The notes: generated by a model from the letters alone, not told the origin. A stretch of 24,598 nucleotides of DNA from Planctomycetota bacterium (GCA_023417885.1 JAEZED010000003.1:1-24598), one strand, 5' to 3'; positions 8,382 through 15,722 are shown, counted from the stretch's first letter. Numbers and translations: made by a program.

Positions 8382-8976
8382 GGTTCCACGTCACAGTCCA
8401 GGTGCCGCCTGACACCCAGTAGAAGCGGTTGCTCCCGGCGATGAACAGACAGTGCCCGAGGTCGGGATGGTCCCCGGCGAGCGTGCCGCTGCACGCATGG
8501 GTGTATTCCAGGTTGTTGGTGCTGCCGCTGCCGTTGGGGGCCACGACGCCGGTGTCGGAGGAAACCGACACGTCCACCTGCGTCAGGTGGTTGCCCAGGG
8601 TGTCGGTGGCGAAGCTGATGGTCACCGAGAACTGACTGCCCCAGGCCCCGGTCGCATCCACGTGGCCATCGTTGTTGGTGTCCAGTTCGAAACGCCACGG
8701 AGCATCCACACCCTTCACGAAGGCGTCCCACGTGTAGGTCACACTGACGACCTTCGTTCCGTAGACGGGATGCGTGCCCACGGAGCACCCGACGAAGTCG
8801 AGGTCGATCGTCGTGTTGGGCGAGCCGACCGTGCGGACCTTCCGCCCGTCGAACGACCCGGTGCACGAGCCGTGGATGTCACCAGCCAAGCGGCGGGGGC
8901 GCAATAGAAGCCTGCAGCACGGCGCGCCGCCTCCCCCCCCAACCCTAACTCGTGACTCCCAACCCCCAACCCCCAC
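8371..8976 (-). CDS. Hypothetical beta-rich protein, start uncertain
   Basis: Not recognised. The convincing part runs from about residue 33 of the longest frame (DIHGSCTGSFDGRKV) to the end. It is rich in Thr, Ser, Asp, Gly and aromatic residues, like a beta-sandwich or tail/adhesin-type protein, with a DTNNDGHVDATG motif that resembles a calcium-binding loop. The first 30 residues translate low-complexity G-rich DNA, including a run of eight G, and are probably not coding. TTG at 8889 is a possible alternative start, or the gene has lost its 5' end. It overlaps the Cys-rich gene by 11 bp. No signal peptide is seen with either start. Confidence 0.6.
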   Translation of the reverse strand: MGVGGWESRVRVGGGGGAPCCRLLLRPRRLAGDIHGSCTGSFDGRKVRTVGSPNTTIDLDFVGCSVGTHPVYGTKVVSVTYTWDAFVKGVDAPWRFELDTNNDGHVDATGAWGSQFSVTISFATDTLGNHLTQVDVSVSSDTGVVAPNGSGSTNNLEYTHACSGTLAGDHPDLGHCLFIAGSNRFYWVSGGTWTVTWNHGE

Positions 8977-8982
8977 CCGCAG

Positions 8983-9582
8983 CTACTTCCCGGCCTTGAT
9001 CGCCTCCAGCACCTCGCGGTCATGGCCGTCGGGCTTGACCTTCTCGAAGACGTGCGAGATCGTCCCGTCCGGGCCAACGACGAACGTCGTGCGGGCCGCG
9101 CCCATGTACGAGCGGCCGTACATGCTCTTCTCCTGCCACACGCCGTACGCCTCGCAGACCTTGTGATCCGCGTCGGCCAGTAGCGGGAAGTTGAGCTGGA
9201 ACTTCTCGGCGAACTTCTTCACGTCCTCCACCGGGTCGGGGCTGATCCCCACGACCTCCACGCCCGCCTTGCGGTACTCGTCCGCCGAGTCGCGGAAGCC
9301 GCAGGCCTCGGTCGTGCACCCGGGCGTGTCCGCCTTCGGGTAGAAGTAGACGACGACCGTCCTGCCCTTGTAGTCGCTGAGCTTGACGTTCTTCCCGCTG
9401 CTCGAGGGAAGATCAAAGTCCGGGGCCTTCGCGCCGACCTGTGGGATCTCTGCCATGCCCGAAGCGTAGGCGCCCGACGCCTCAACACCCCAGGCCATCG
9501 CCCCCGCGGCAAGAGTCATCCCCGCCGAAAGCGCCACGACGGCGGCGAGTCCGCGAACCACGAAACCATGTGAGCTGGACAT
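8983..9582 (-). CDS. bcp: Peroxiredoxin, Bcp/PrxQ type, membrane-anchored or exported
   Basis: Thiol peroxidase of the AhpC/TSA superfamily that reduces hydroperoxides, normally with thioredoxin. Of its 199 aa, residues 44-199 are a complete Bcp domain: VGAKAPDFDLP, then YFYPKADTPGCTTEACGFRD with peroxidatic Cys89 and resolving Cys94 (the five-residue spacing of E. coli Bcp), and ARTTFVV with the active-site Arg164. Unlike the usual cytoplasmic Bcp, residues 1-31 form a hydrophobic signal or anchor (GLAAVVALSAGMTLAAGAMA), implying action outside the cytoplasm. The start at 9582 is supported by AAGGAG 7 nt upstream. It lies 53 nt after a metallopeptidase-like gene; a TATCAT hexamer at 9609-9614 could be its own -10 box. 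Confidence 0.93.
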   Translation of the reverse strand: MSSSHGFVVRGLAAVVALSAGMTLAAGAMAWGVEASGAYASGMAEIPQVGAKAPDFDLPSSSGKNVKLSDYKGRTVVVYFYPKADTPGCTTEACGFRDSADEYRKAGVEVVGISPDPVEDVKKFAEKFQLNFPLLADADHKVCEAYGVWQEKSMYGRSYMGAARTTFVVGPDGTISHVFEKVKPDGHDREVLEAIKAGK

Positions 9583-9635
9583 GTTGTTTCTCCTTCGAAG
9601 GTTGCTCGATGATAGCGGCCGGCCGGTGGGGGTGA

Positions 9636-10229
9636 TCACCAGTCCCGCAAGCGGTAATCGTCCCAGTCGTGATCGCCGTCGCCGTCCATGTCGAAGTGGT
9701 TGCCGTCCTGTTTGCGAAGGTGGTCGATCTCGTATTGCGGGGCGTTCAGGCGCTCCAGCGTCTTGAGCTGCAAGGCATTGCACGCCAGCTCCTCCTCCGC
9801 TCCGCCGTAAGGATCCTCCGTCGGCTGCCCGTTGGCGGCGATGTACTCGCGGTAGATCTTGTTGTGGTTCGCCTCGTGGACGAGGACGCTGGCCGTCCAG
9901 GTGATCGATCCGCCGACCGTGACCATGCTGAGATCGACGCGGCACCGCCCGTTCTCGACGTGCGTGCCGCTGCGCGGATCGAGCCGGAACTCGCGCACCT
10001 GGTCGATGACGAACTGGTAATCCTCGGGCGCCTTGCGCTTCAGGAGGTCCAGCGCGTCGTTGACGATCTTCCCGAACTTCTCGTCGCCGTAGATCGCAAC
10101 GTCATGCGCTGACGTGACGACTTCCAGCGCGGGCGGCGGGGCGGGCGGATTGTGCATCAGCGGCATGACCACCCACAGCAGGACGGCAGCGCCGGCACAG
10201 GCGATCGCCCCAAGGGCAAGATTGCGCAT
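9636..10229 (-). CDS. Membrane-anchored HExxH protein (putative metallopeptidase)
   Basis: 197 aa. Residues 5-24 form one N-terminal membrane anchor, followed by a Pro-rich linker and a soluble extracytoplasmic domain. SVLVHEANHNKIY contains HExxH (118-122), and AEEELACNALQLKTL (144-158) supplies Glu candidates for the third zinc ligand, giving a gluzincin-like arrangement. The C-terminus DMDGDGDHDWDD (180-191) resembles a calcium-binding or dockerin-like loop. The family is not recognised, and protease activity is inferred from the motif only. GTG at 10235 is possible, but GGAGG lies 5 nt before the ATG at 10229, which is preferred. It is upstream of bcp and downstream of the yqeY-like gene on the same strand. 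Confidence 0.72.
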   Translation of the reverse strand: MRNLALGAIACAGAAVLLWVVMPLMHNPPAPPPALEVVTSAHDVAIYGDEKFGKIVNDALDLLKRKAPEDYQFVIDQVREFRLDPRSGTHVENGRCRVDLSMVTVGGSITWTASVLVHEANHNKIYREYIAANGQPTEDPYGGAEEELACNALQLKTLERLNAPQYEIDHLRKQDGNHFDMDGDGDHDWDDYRLRDW

Positions 10230-10250
10230 CGTCACCTCCAGGAAGAGAGC

Positions 10251-10288
10251 GGCGCGTCGGCCGCCGCGCCACGCCGGGGGCCCCCCGG
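10251..10288 (-). other. Two adjacent GC-rich stem-loops between yqeY-like and HExxH genes
   Basis: CCGGGG (10274-10279) pairs with CCCCGG (10283-10288), and GGCGCG (10251-10256) pairs with CGCGCC (10265-10270). Both lie in the 79-nt gap between the yqeY-like stop and the metallopeptidase-like start. Neither is followed by a U-tract, so they could separate transcripts, stabilise mRNA or simply reflect high G+C. Confidence 0.35.
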
Positions 10289-10308
10289 AGCTTCAATATA
10301 ACCCGCGA

Positions 10309-10755
10309 CTATCGCGAGGCGAGCCCCTCCCGAAGCCGCCCGCTGGCAGTCCCCGGATCCACCTTCCCGGCGTGCTCCTTCATGAACATGCCGGTGGCCC
10401 GTCCGGCGTCGCCCGCCGTCAGTTCCGGGTGCCGCTCCAGGAACGCGGCGACGAGGGCCGCCGTTTCCTCGGGAGAGGCCATCTTCGGCAGGTACTCCTC
10501 CACGACAGCCAGCTCCGCGTCGAGCTTGGCGACCTCCTCGGGCTTGCCGAGACGCTCGTACTCCTCCCGGCTCTTGCGGAGGCGCTTGCCGTGGGCCTCC
10601 ACCATCTTCTGCGGCGTGCTCGGGGGCTTCTGGAGGTCGGCGTTCTTCGCCTCGGCCAGGAGCATGCGGATGACGCCGAGCCGGTCCTTCTGCCCCGACT
10701 TCATGGCGGACTTCATGTCTTCATGCAAACGCGTGATCAGGTCGTTGTCGGGCAT
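10309..10755 (-). CDS. yqeY: GatB/YqeY domain protein
   Basis: 148 aa, full length for the stand-alone YqeY family related to the C-terminal tRNA-binding part of GatB. Typical features are LHEDMKSAMKSGQKDRLGVIRMLLAEAKNA at the N-terminus, the charged helical middle, EEYLPKM and the C-terminal helical domain with GRATGMFMKEHAGKVDPG. The family is thought to bind tRNA or assist amidotransfer, but its physiological role is not settled. The start at 10755 is chosen because AGGA lies 8 nt upstream; the in-frame ATG at 10764 has no room for a ribosome site. It is divergent from rho across a 149-nt gap. Confidence 0.92.
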   Translation of the reverse strand: MPDNDLITRLHEDMKSAMKSGQKDRLGVIRMLLAEAKNADLQKPPSTPQKMVEAHGKRLRKSREEYERLGKPEEVAKLDAELAVVEEYLPKMASPEETAALVAAFLERHPELTAGDAGRATGMFMKEHAGKVDPGTASGRLREGLASR

Positions 10756-10904
10756 GACCGACATCCTACCGGCCCCGATCGAGGCCTGCCCTGGCGCCGG
10801 TTTGCCCGCCGATCGCTTCGCTTCCTCGGGACGCCTAGGATGGGGCAGGCCGATCATCGGGGGTTTCGGCCGGGGCTCACGACAACTCAACGTCTGGTTT
10901 CTCC

Positions 10905-12035
10905 ATGGGTGATTCCGCAGAATCGACACTCACGGGGGTTCTGCATACCCCCAACGAACGCGCTGATGGAACGCTTCGCGACCCGGCCAACCTGCTCAGG
11001 CCGGTTCCACGGGCGCCCGTCATCCCACGCCGCGTCATCGACGAGCTGAAGCTCCGGCCGGCCAACCTCCTGGAGGTCTCGCTACGGCCCAACGGCAAGC
11101 TCAAGGAGGTGCGCCGCGTGGAAGGGATGGATCCCAGGGACTGGGCCGCCATTCCCAGCATCTACGACACCGTCCCCCTCGACCCGCAGCCCCAGATCCG
11201 TCTCGAGCACCGGCAGGATGAGCCCACCACCCGCATCGTGGACATCCTCTCCCCGGTCGGCTTCGGACAGCGCGGCCTGATCGTGGCCCCGCCGCGGGTC
11301 GGAAAGACCATCCTCCTCCAGAACCTGGCCCGGGGCATCCACGCCAACCATCCGGAGGCGGAGCTCTATCTCCTCCTGATCGACGAGCGGCCGGAGGAGG
11401 TCACCGACATGACCCGCAACGTCCCGGGCCACGTCTACGCCTCCAGCAACGACAACGACACCAGGCAGCACCTGGAGCTGGCCGAGATCGCCACCGAGCG
11501 CTTCAAGCGGATGGTGGAGGCGGGGAAGAACGTCATCGTCCTCATGGACTCCCTCACCCGCCTCGGCCGCGCCTTCAACGTCGCTAGCCGCAGCGGCAAG
11601 ACCCTCTCCGGCGGAATCGATTCCCGGGCCCTGGAAATGCCCAAGAAGATCTTCGGCGCCGCCCGCAAGATCGAGAACGGCGGGAGCCTCACCATCCTGG
11701 CCACCTGCCTCGTCGACACCAACAGCCGCATGGACGAGGTGATCTTCGAGGAGTTCAAGGGCACCGGGAACATGGAGCTCGTCCTCGACCGCCGCCTCTC
11801 CAACGACCGGATCTTCCCGGCGATCAACATCCCCGCCACCGGCACGCGCAAGGAGGAGCTGCTCATCCCCGAGCAGTGGATCCCCGCCGTCCGCAACATC
11901 CGCCGGCACCTGGCGAACATGCACCCTGTTCAGGCGATGAAGATCCTCCTGGAAGCGATCCGCAAGCACCCGAACAACGAGAGCTTCCTGAAGGCGATGA
12001 CCCCCCAGCAGCCGCAGGCGGCGGTCCGGCGATAG
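10905..12035 (+). CDS. rho: Transcription termination factor Rho (short N-terminus)
   Basis: RNA-dependent ATPase/helicase that terminates transcription. Of its 376 aa, the ATPase core is intact: GQRGLIVAPPRVGKT with the P-loop at 128-135, DERPEEVTDM (160-169), VIVLMDSLTRLGRA (210-223), the Q-loop region SGKTLSGGIDSRAL (230-243), EEFKGTGNMEL (282-292) and GTRKEELL (313-320). It lacks the N-terminal helix bundle. In the RNA-binding domain the GFGFLR of E. coli Rho reads ADGTLR (20-25), so both primary-site phenylalanines are missing. It is probably functional because the core is perfect, but RNA recognition should differ. A strong intrinsic terminator lies about 190 nt downstream. No clear ribosome site or promoter is seen before 10905. 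Confidence 0.96.
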   Translation: MGDSAESTLTGVLHTPNERADGTLRDPANLLRPVPRAPVIPRRVIDELKLRPANLLEVSLRPNGKLKEVRRVEGMDPRDWAAIPSIYDTVPLDPQPQIRLEHRQDEPTTRIVDILSPVGFGQRGLIVAPPRVGKTILLQNLARGIHANHPEAELYLLLIDERPEEVTDMTRNVPGHVYASSNDNDTRQHLELAEIATERFKRMVEAGKNVIVLMDSLTRLGRAFNVASRSGKTLSGGIDSRALEMPKKIFGAARKIENGGSLTILATCLVDTNSRMDEVIFEEFKGTGNMELVLDRRLSNDRIFPAINIPATGTRKEELLIPEQWIPAVRNIRRHLANMHPVQAMKILLEAIRKHPNNESFLKAMTPQQPQAAVRR

Positions 12036-12139
12036 GGGAACGATTTCCGGGCGTTCGCCGCAACCTGCGTCGCGGGTGCGGCTTGCGAAAACCTCCCGAA
12101 GAATCGCCATTTCCCGCACGAAAATTTATCGCGCGAAGA

Positions 12140-12165
12140 GAACCGGACCGTGGGCGGATCGTATC
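12140..12165 (+). promoter_or_regulatory. Possible ECF-sigma-type promoter
   Basis: GAACC (12140-12144) and CGTATC (12160-12165) are separated by 15 nt, matching the general ECF-sigma pattern (GGAAC... then CGT...). No convincing gene with a ribosome site follows on this strand before the terminator at 12223-12264, so a transcript would be about 90 nt. The call rests on motif spacing alone. Confidence 0.3.
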
Positions 12166-12222
12166 TAAGAGTGACAGCCAATCCGCCGAAGGCGGGGCGG
12201 CAGAATCGATCCTCCTTCCCTG

Positions 12223-12264
12223 GGGGGCGTGGGACGCCGAGAGGCCCACGTCCCCTTTTATTTT
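12223..12264 (+). terminator. Intrinsic terminator downstream of rho
   Basis: GGGGGCGTGGG (12223-12233) pairs with CCCACGTCCCC (12245-12255) over 11 positions with one G-U pair. The loop is 11 nt and is followed at once by TTTTATTTT. This is the clearest Rho-independent terminator in the window. It is oriented only for plus-strand transcription, ending either rho mRNA or a short transcript started in the gap after rho. Confidence 0.88.
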
Positions 12265-12290
12265 GCGCACGCTTGCGAGCCCGCCAGCCC

Positions 12291-12326
12291 GCCTGACCGT
12301 TTGATACGCGCCCTGGCGACGGCAGC
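12291..12326. repeat. Diverged 36-nt direct repeat, copy A
   Basis: It shares 29 of 36 positions with 13123-13158, without gaps. Identical blocks are GCCTGACCG, TGAT, CGCGCC, GGCGAC and CAGC, with differences in single- or two-base steps between them. The two copies flank the carboxylesterase gene. Confidence 0.6.
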
Positions 12327-12334
12327 ACGACCTT

Positions 12335-13024
12335 TCACGGCGCCCCCTCCTGCGCGCCGGCGATGATGCGCTCCAGCAGCTCTCGGGCGGCCGACACTTC
12401 CTCTTCGTTGATCGTGTGAGGCATGCCCCGATACCGGCGCACGTCGATCTCGCCCCCCATGCCGCCGAGCACATCCGCCGTCTCCTGGACGCGCTCGAAC
12501 GGGACGTGCGGGTCCGGATCGCTCGTGCCGAGAAAGACCGGCGTGCCGTCCAGCGAGCCGGCATACTCGCGCGCCGTGCCGGGCGGACCGATCAGTCCGC
12601 CCGTGAATGCGATCACCGCGCCATACCGGCGCGGGTGACGGGCGGCGTACTCGCAGACCAGGCACGCGCCCTGGGAGAAACCCAGCAGCGCGATCCTCTC
12701 GCCCGGCACGCCATGGCTCACCACGTCGCCGACGATGCTTTCCAGCCGGCGCAGTGCCGAATCCAGGAACGGCTGGTTCGCCTCCAGCGGCGCGAGAAAC
12801 GAATGCGGATACCACGTATGGCCCGCCGCCTGCGGCGCCAGCATCGCCACCGTCGGCAGCGCCAGTTCCGCCCCCAGCGACAGGATACTTTCGGCCGTCG
12901 CGCCGCGGCCGTGCAGCAGCACGAGCACGGCGTCAGCCTCGGCCGGCGCTGCACCGTGCCGCAGAAGCGTTTCCCCGGCGTGCGGATCGGACGGGTCAAC
13001 GGGCTTGCCTGACTCGACGACCAT
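12335..13024 (-). CDS. Phospholipase/carboxylesterase family alpha/beta hydrolase
   Basis: 229 aa, related to the YpfH/YtpA-type small carboxylesterases. Conserved features are VLVLLHGRGATAESIL (34-49, oxyanion-hole HG), APQAAGHTWYP (63-73), the nucleophile elbow GFSQGACL (Ser117), FLGTSDPDPHVP with the acid residue Asp169 or Asp171, and MPHTINEEE with His203. This is a complete Ser-Asp-His triad in a cytoplasmic protein without a signal peptide. The substrate cannot be read from sequence. The frame extends to 13213, but 13024 (MVVESGK) is preferred because the extension is Arg/Cys-rich and overlaps the divergent esterase gene. No strong ribosome site is visible. Confidence 0.9.
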   Translation of the reverse strand: MVVESGKPVDPSDPHAGETLLRHGAAPAEADAVLVLLHGRGATAESILSLGAELALPTVAMLAPQAAGHTWYPHSFLAPLEANQPFLDSALRRLESIVGDVVSHGVPGERIALLGFSQGACLVCEYAARHPRRYGAVIAFTGGLIGPPGTAREYAGSLDGTPVFLGTSDPDPHVPFERVQETADVLGGMGGEIDVRRYRGMPHTINEEEVSAARELLERIIAGAQEGAP

Positions 13025-13122
13025 CCGTTGGACGGTAAGCCCGTGAGGGGATCGTGCCCATGGGTCTTTTGCCCGGTCGCCAGCGCCGCACGCCAGACGG
13101 GTGGGCGCGCCAGGCTCGCATC

Positions 13123-13158
13123 GCCTGACCGGGTGATGCGCGCCGGGGCGACAACAGC
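13123..13158. repeat. Diverged 36-nt direct repeat, copy B
   Basis: Partner of 12291-12326. This copy also overlaps a hairpin: GCATCGCC and GGTGATGC pair over 8 positions (one G-U) around TGACCG, beginning just before the repeat. It lies in the divergent gap between the carboxylesterase and sialate esterase genes, where promoters for both should be. Confidence 0.6.
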
Positions 13159-13203
13159 GGCCCGGCACGTGGCGTTCGGGCGGGTTTGGTGTAGCTTGGG
13201 AGC

Positions 13204-14688
13204 ATGAATGCACGTCGAGCTACGTTCTTCCTGGCCGCACTGATCTCGATCGCCCTGAGCCGCGCCGCGGCGGCGGAGGTGAAGATGCCGGCCATCTTCG
13301 GAGATCACATGGTGCTCCAGGGCGGGGCGCAGATCCCTGTCTGGGGCGTCGCCGATCCGTCGGAGCAGATCACCGTTACGCTCGCCCCCGACACGGGCGA
13401 TGGCCGGACGGCTGGCGGCGAGACGGTCGTCGCCACGGGCGTCGCCGATGAAGCCGGCCGCTGGCGCGTGCAGCTGCCCGGCCCTGCATCGGGAAGCGGC
13501 ACCTATCGCCTCACCATCGAGGGAAGCCGCACGGCGTCGCCCCTGGCCTTCGGCGACGTGCTGGTCGGGGAGGTCTGGCTGTGCAGCGGGCAGTCGAACA
13601 TGGAGTGGAGCGTCGCCGCCTCCGCGAACGCCGAAGAGGAGATCGCCGCCGCCGACCACCCGCAGATCCGCATCTTCCATGTCGCCCGCGCCACCGCCGG
13701 CGCTCCGAAGGACGACGTGAGGGGATCCTGGCAGGTCGTGACGCCCGAATCGATCGGCAACTTCTCGGCCGTCGCCTGGTACTTCGGGCGCCACCTGCAC
13801 GACAAGACGAAGCTGCCCGTGGGACTGATCGGCTCGAGTTGGGGCGGCACGCCGGTCATGGCGTGGATGTCGCCCGATGCTTTCGAAGCCTCCGGTTTCG
13901 GCGAAGCGCTCGCCGGCGCGCGGGAGCGGATCGAACAGCTCGCCGCGGATCCCGCTTCCGGCAATCCCTCGTCCACGCCGACGATGCTCTACAACGGGAT
14001 GATCGCCCCGGTCGCCCCATATGCCGTGCGTGGGTTTCTCTGGTACCAGGGAGAGTCGGACGCGTGGCAGGCGCAGAACTACGCCGCGCTGCTCCGCGCG
14101 ATGATCGCCGACTGGCGCGCCCGCTTCGAAGGCCCGGACGCGCGCGGCCCGCAGCCGTTCCTGATCGTCCAGCTCGCCAACTTCCAGCAGCGCAGCCAGG
14201 ACCCCGCGGGCAACGACGAATGGGCGCGCCTGCGCGCCGCCCAGAGCGAGGTGGCCGGTGAGCCGGGCAACGGCATCGCGATCACGATCGACATCGGCGA
14301 CGCCGGCGACATCCACCCGCGCAACAAACAGGAGGTCGGCCGGCGCCTGGCGCTCGTTGCCCTGCGCGACGTCTACGACCTCGACGTCGAAGCCTCCGGC
14401 CCGGTGCTCCACTCCGTCGCGGTGCGCGAGGGGGAGGTCGTGCTGGGCTTCGAACACGCCGAGGGATTGGCGCTGCGGGGAGAGGCGGCGCACGCGTTCG
14501 CGGTCGGCGACGCGGCGGGCAACTTCACCTGGGCGGAGGCGAAGGTGGAAGGAGACGAGGTGATCCTCACCGCCCCGGGTATCGGGACGCCGACGGTGGT
14601 TCGGTACGCCTGGCAGATCAATCCGCCGTCGCCGCTGGTAAACGGCGCCGGTCTCCCGGCAGGACCGTTCGAGGCGAAGCTCGAGTAG
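13204..14688 (+). CDS. Sialate O-acetylesterase family protein, exported
   Basis: 494 aa secreted hydrolase of the SGNH-like SASA (DUF303) family that removes O-acetyl groups from sialic acids or other glycans. A signal peptide spans 1-24 (AAA before Glu25). The AFGDVLVGEVWLCSGQSNMEW block holds nucleophile Ser131, followed by SSWGGTPVMAW (211-221) and GFLWYQGESDA (277-287). DIGDAGDIHPRNKQEVGRRLA carries the Asp369-x-His371 pair that completes the triad. The length and the C-terminal beta domain (about 395-494) fit the family. Planctomycetes often encode many such enzymes for polysaccharide breakdown, so the natural substrate may be an acetylated plant or algal glycan. It is divergent from the carboxylesterase, and its 3' side runs into a 21-bp repeat array. 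Confidence 0.94.
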   Translation: MNARRATFFLAALISIALSRAAAAEVKMPAIFGDHMVLQGGAQIPVWGVADPSEQITVTLAPDTGDGRTAGGETVVATGVADEAGRWRVQLPGPASGSGTYRLTIEGSRTASPLAFGDVLVGEVWLCSGQSNMEWSVAASANAEEEIAAADHPQIRIFHVARATAGAPKDDVRGSWQVVTPESIGNFSAVAWYFGRHLHDKTKLPVGLIGSSWGGTPVMAWMSPDAFEASGFGEALAGARERIEQLAADPASGNPSSTPTMLYNGMIAPVAPYAVRGFLWYQGESDAWQAQNYAALLRAMIADWRARFEGPDARGPQPFLIVQLANFQQRSQDPAGNDEWARLRAAQSEVAGEPGNGIAITIDIGDAGDIHPRNKQEVGRRLALVALRDVYDLDVEASGPVLHSVAVREGEVVLGFEHAEGLALRGEAAHAFAVGDAAGNFTWAEAKVEGDEVILTAPGIGTPTVVRYAWQINPPSPLVNGAGLPAGPFEAKLE

Positions 14689-14746
14689 GGGCCGGACGTC
14701 CGAAAACTGGCGAGCCGAGCGGCAACGCCAGCCAGTCCTGCGCAAA

Positions 14747-15115
14747 AACTAGCTAGTTTTGCTCCGAAACTAGACAGTTCTGCTCCAAAACTAGACAGTT
14801 CTGCTCCAAAACTAGACAGTTCTGCTCCAAAACTAGACAGTTATGCTCCAAAACTAGACAGTTCTGCACCAAAACTAGACAGTTTTGCTCCAAAACTAAC
14901 TAGTTCTGCTCCGAAACTAGACAGTTTTGCTCCAGAACTAGACAGTTTTGCTCCAGAACTAGTCAGTTTTGCTCCAGAACTAGTCAGTTTTGCTCCGGAA
15001 CTAGTCAGTTTTGCTCCGGAACTGTCTAGTTTTGCTCCGGAACTGTCTAGTTTTGCTCCGGAACTGTCTAGTTTTGCTCCGGAACTGTCTAGTTATTCGT
15101 CGAAACCAGCCAGTC
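14747..15115. repeat. 21-bp palindromic minisatellite, array 1
   Basis: Seventeen in-register units plus a degenerate last one (15104-15115). Each is AACT-NNNN-AGTT followed by a 9-nt spacer, usually TTGCTCCRR. The centres run AGCT, AGAC x6, AACT, AGAC x2, AGTC x3, GTCT x4. AGAC and GTCT are reverse complements, so the core is inverted in the last copies while the spacer is not. Degenerate copies extend upstream to about 14705. The array is A+T-rich against its surroundings and lies between convergent genes. In-frame TAG triplets change frame when the core flips, which argues against coding. Confidence 0.97.
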
Positions 15116-15287
15116 GGGCGCGACCTCCGGCGAGCAGCGGCGCACCGTCGATCAGTCCGACCGCCCCCGTGCGCGCTCAGCCGCGATCTGATCGGACCCG
15201 TTCGCACGCGACGCGCCTCTGCCGCTCCGCACTTGATCCTGGCGTCGTGCGGGCGGGTCGATCTGCCGGTCCGATGAGCGGGGAAGT
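15116..15287. other. Intergenic tail after array 1
   Basis: I see no gene, terminator or RNA structure here. It is G+C-rich sequence between the end of the repeat array and the stop of the minus-strand membrane protein gene. Confidence 0.5.
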
Positions 15288-15722
15288 TCAGCCGGTGACC
15301 TCTTCGGGCGCCTGGAACTGCATCGGCCGCACCGGCTGAGGCGGGGCGGGGGCGGTGGCGATCAGCCAGGCGTGCACGCCATAGCCACCCAGCGCCAAAA
15401 GCAGCGTCATCACGAAGAGCGTGGTGAGGATGGAGTCGGGCCACCACCGCATCGGCACGGCCGCCAGCGCCAGCACCAGTCCCAGCGTGTTGAATGCGAG
15501 GCAGAAGGCGATGAACGCCAGCCATCCCCCCTCGATCGGCTGGCGCGGCTCCATCCGCAGGAAGAGCCACGTCACCGCCGTCAGGATCGCGGCGATCCCG
15601 CAGGCCGTCCAGCCCAGGCCGATGAACAACTCCGCGAGCTTGTCGCGCGAGAGCCACTCCGGCAGCGCCCGGCGGGGCGGCGTGCGGTATTCGAGGATGC
15701 GTTCTTCCGGGGCGGACACCAC
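15288..15722 (-). CDS. Hypothetical three-helix membrane protein
   Basis: 144 aa, not recognised. A charged N-terminus (1-30) is followed by hydrophobic segments near 31-56, 67-89 and 97-121 and a Pro-rich tail. The start is GTG at 15722, with GTG 15719 possible; GGGGAGG lies rather far upstream. It is the last gene of a minus-strand run, 31 nt after the LigD-PE-like gene. No motif indicates a function. Confidence 0.68.
   Translation of the reverse strand: MVSAPEERILEYRTPPRRALPEWLSRDKLAELFIGLGWTACGIAAILTAVTWLFLRMEPRQPIEGGWLAFIAFCLAFNTLGLVLALAAVPMRWWPDSILTTLFVMTLLLALGGYGVHAWLIATAPAPPQPVRPMQFQAPEEVTG

Noticed and set aside
11082..12119. Minus-strand open frame opposite rho
   Set aside because: Antisense shadow of a highly conserved gene, without any family features.
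14747..15115. CRISPR array
   Set aside because: The 21-bp units have short near-constant spacers and no unique spacer sequences; no cas genes are present.
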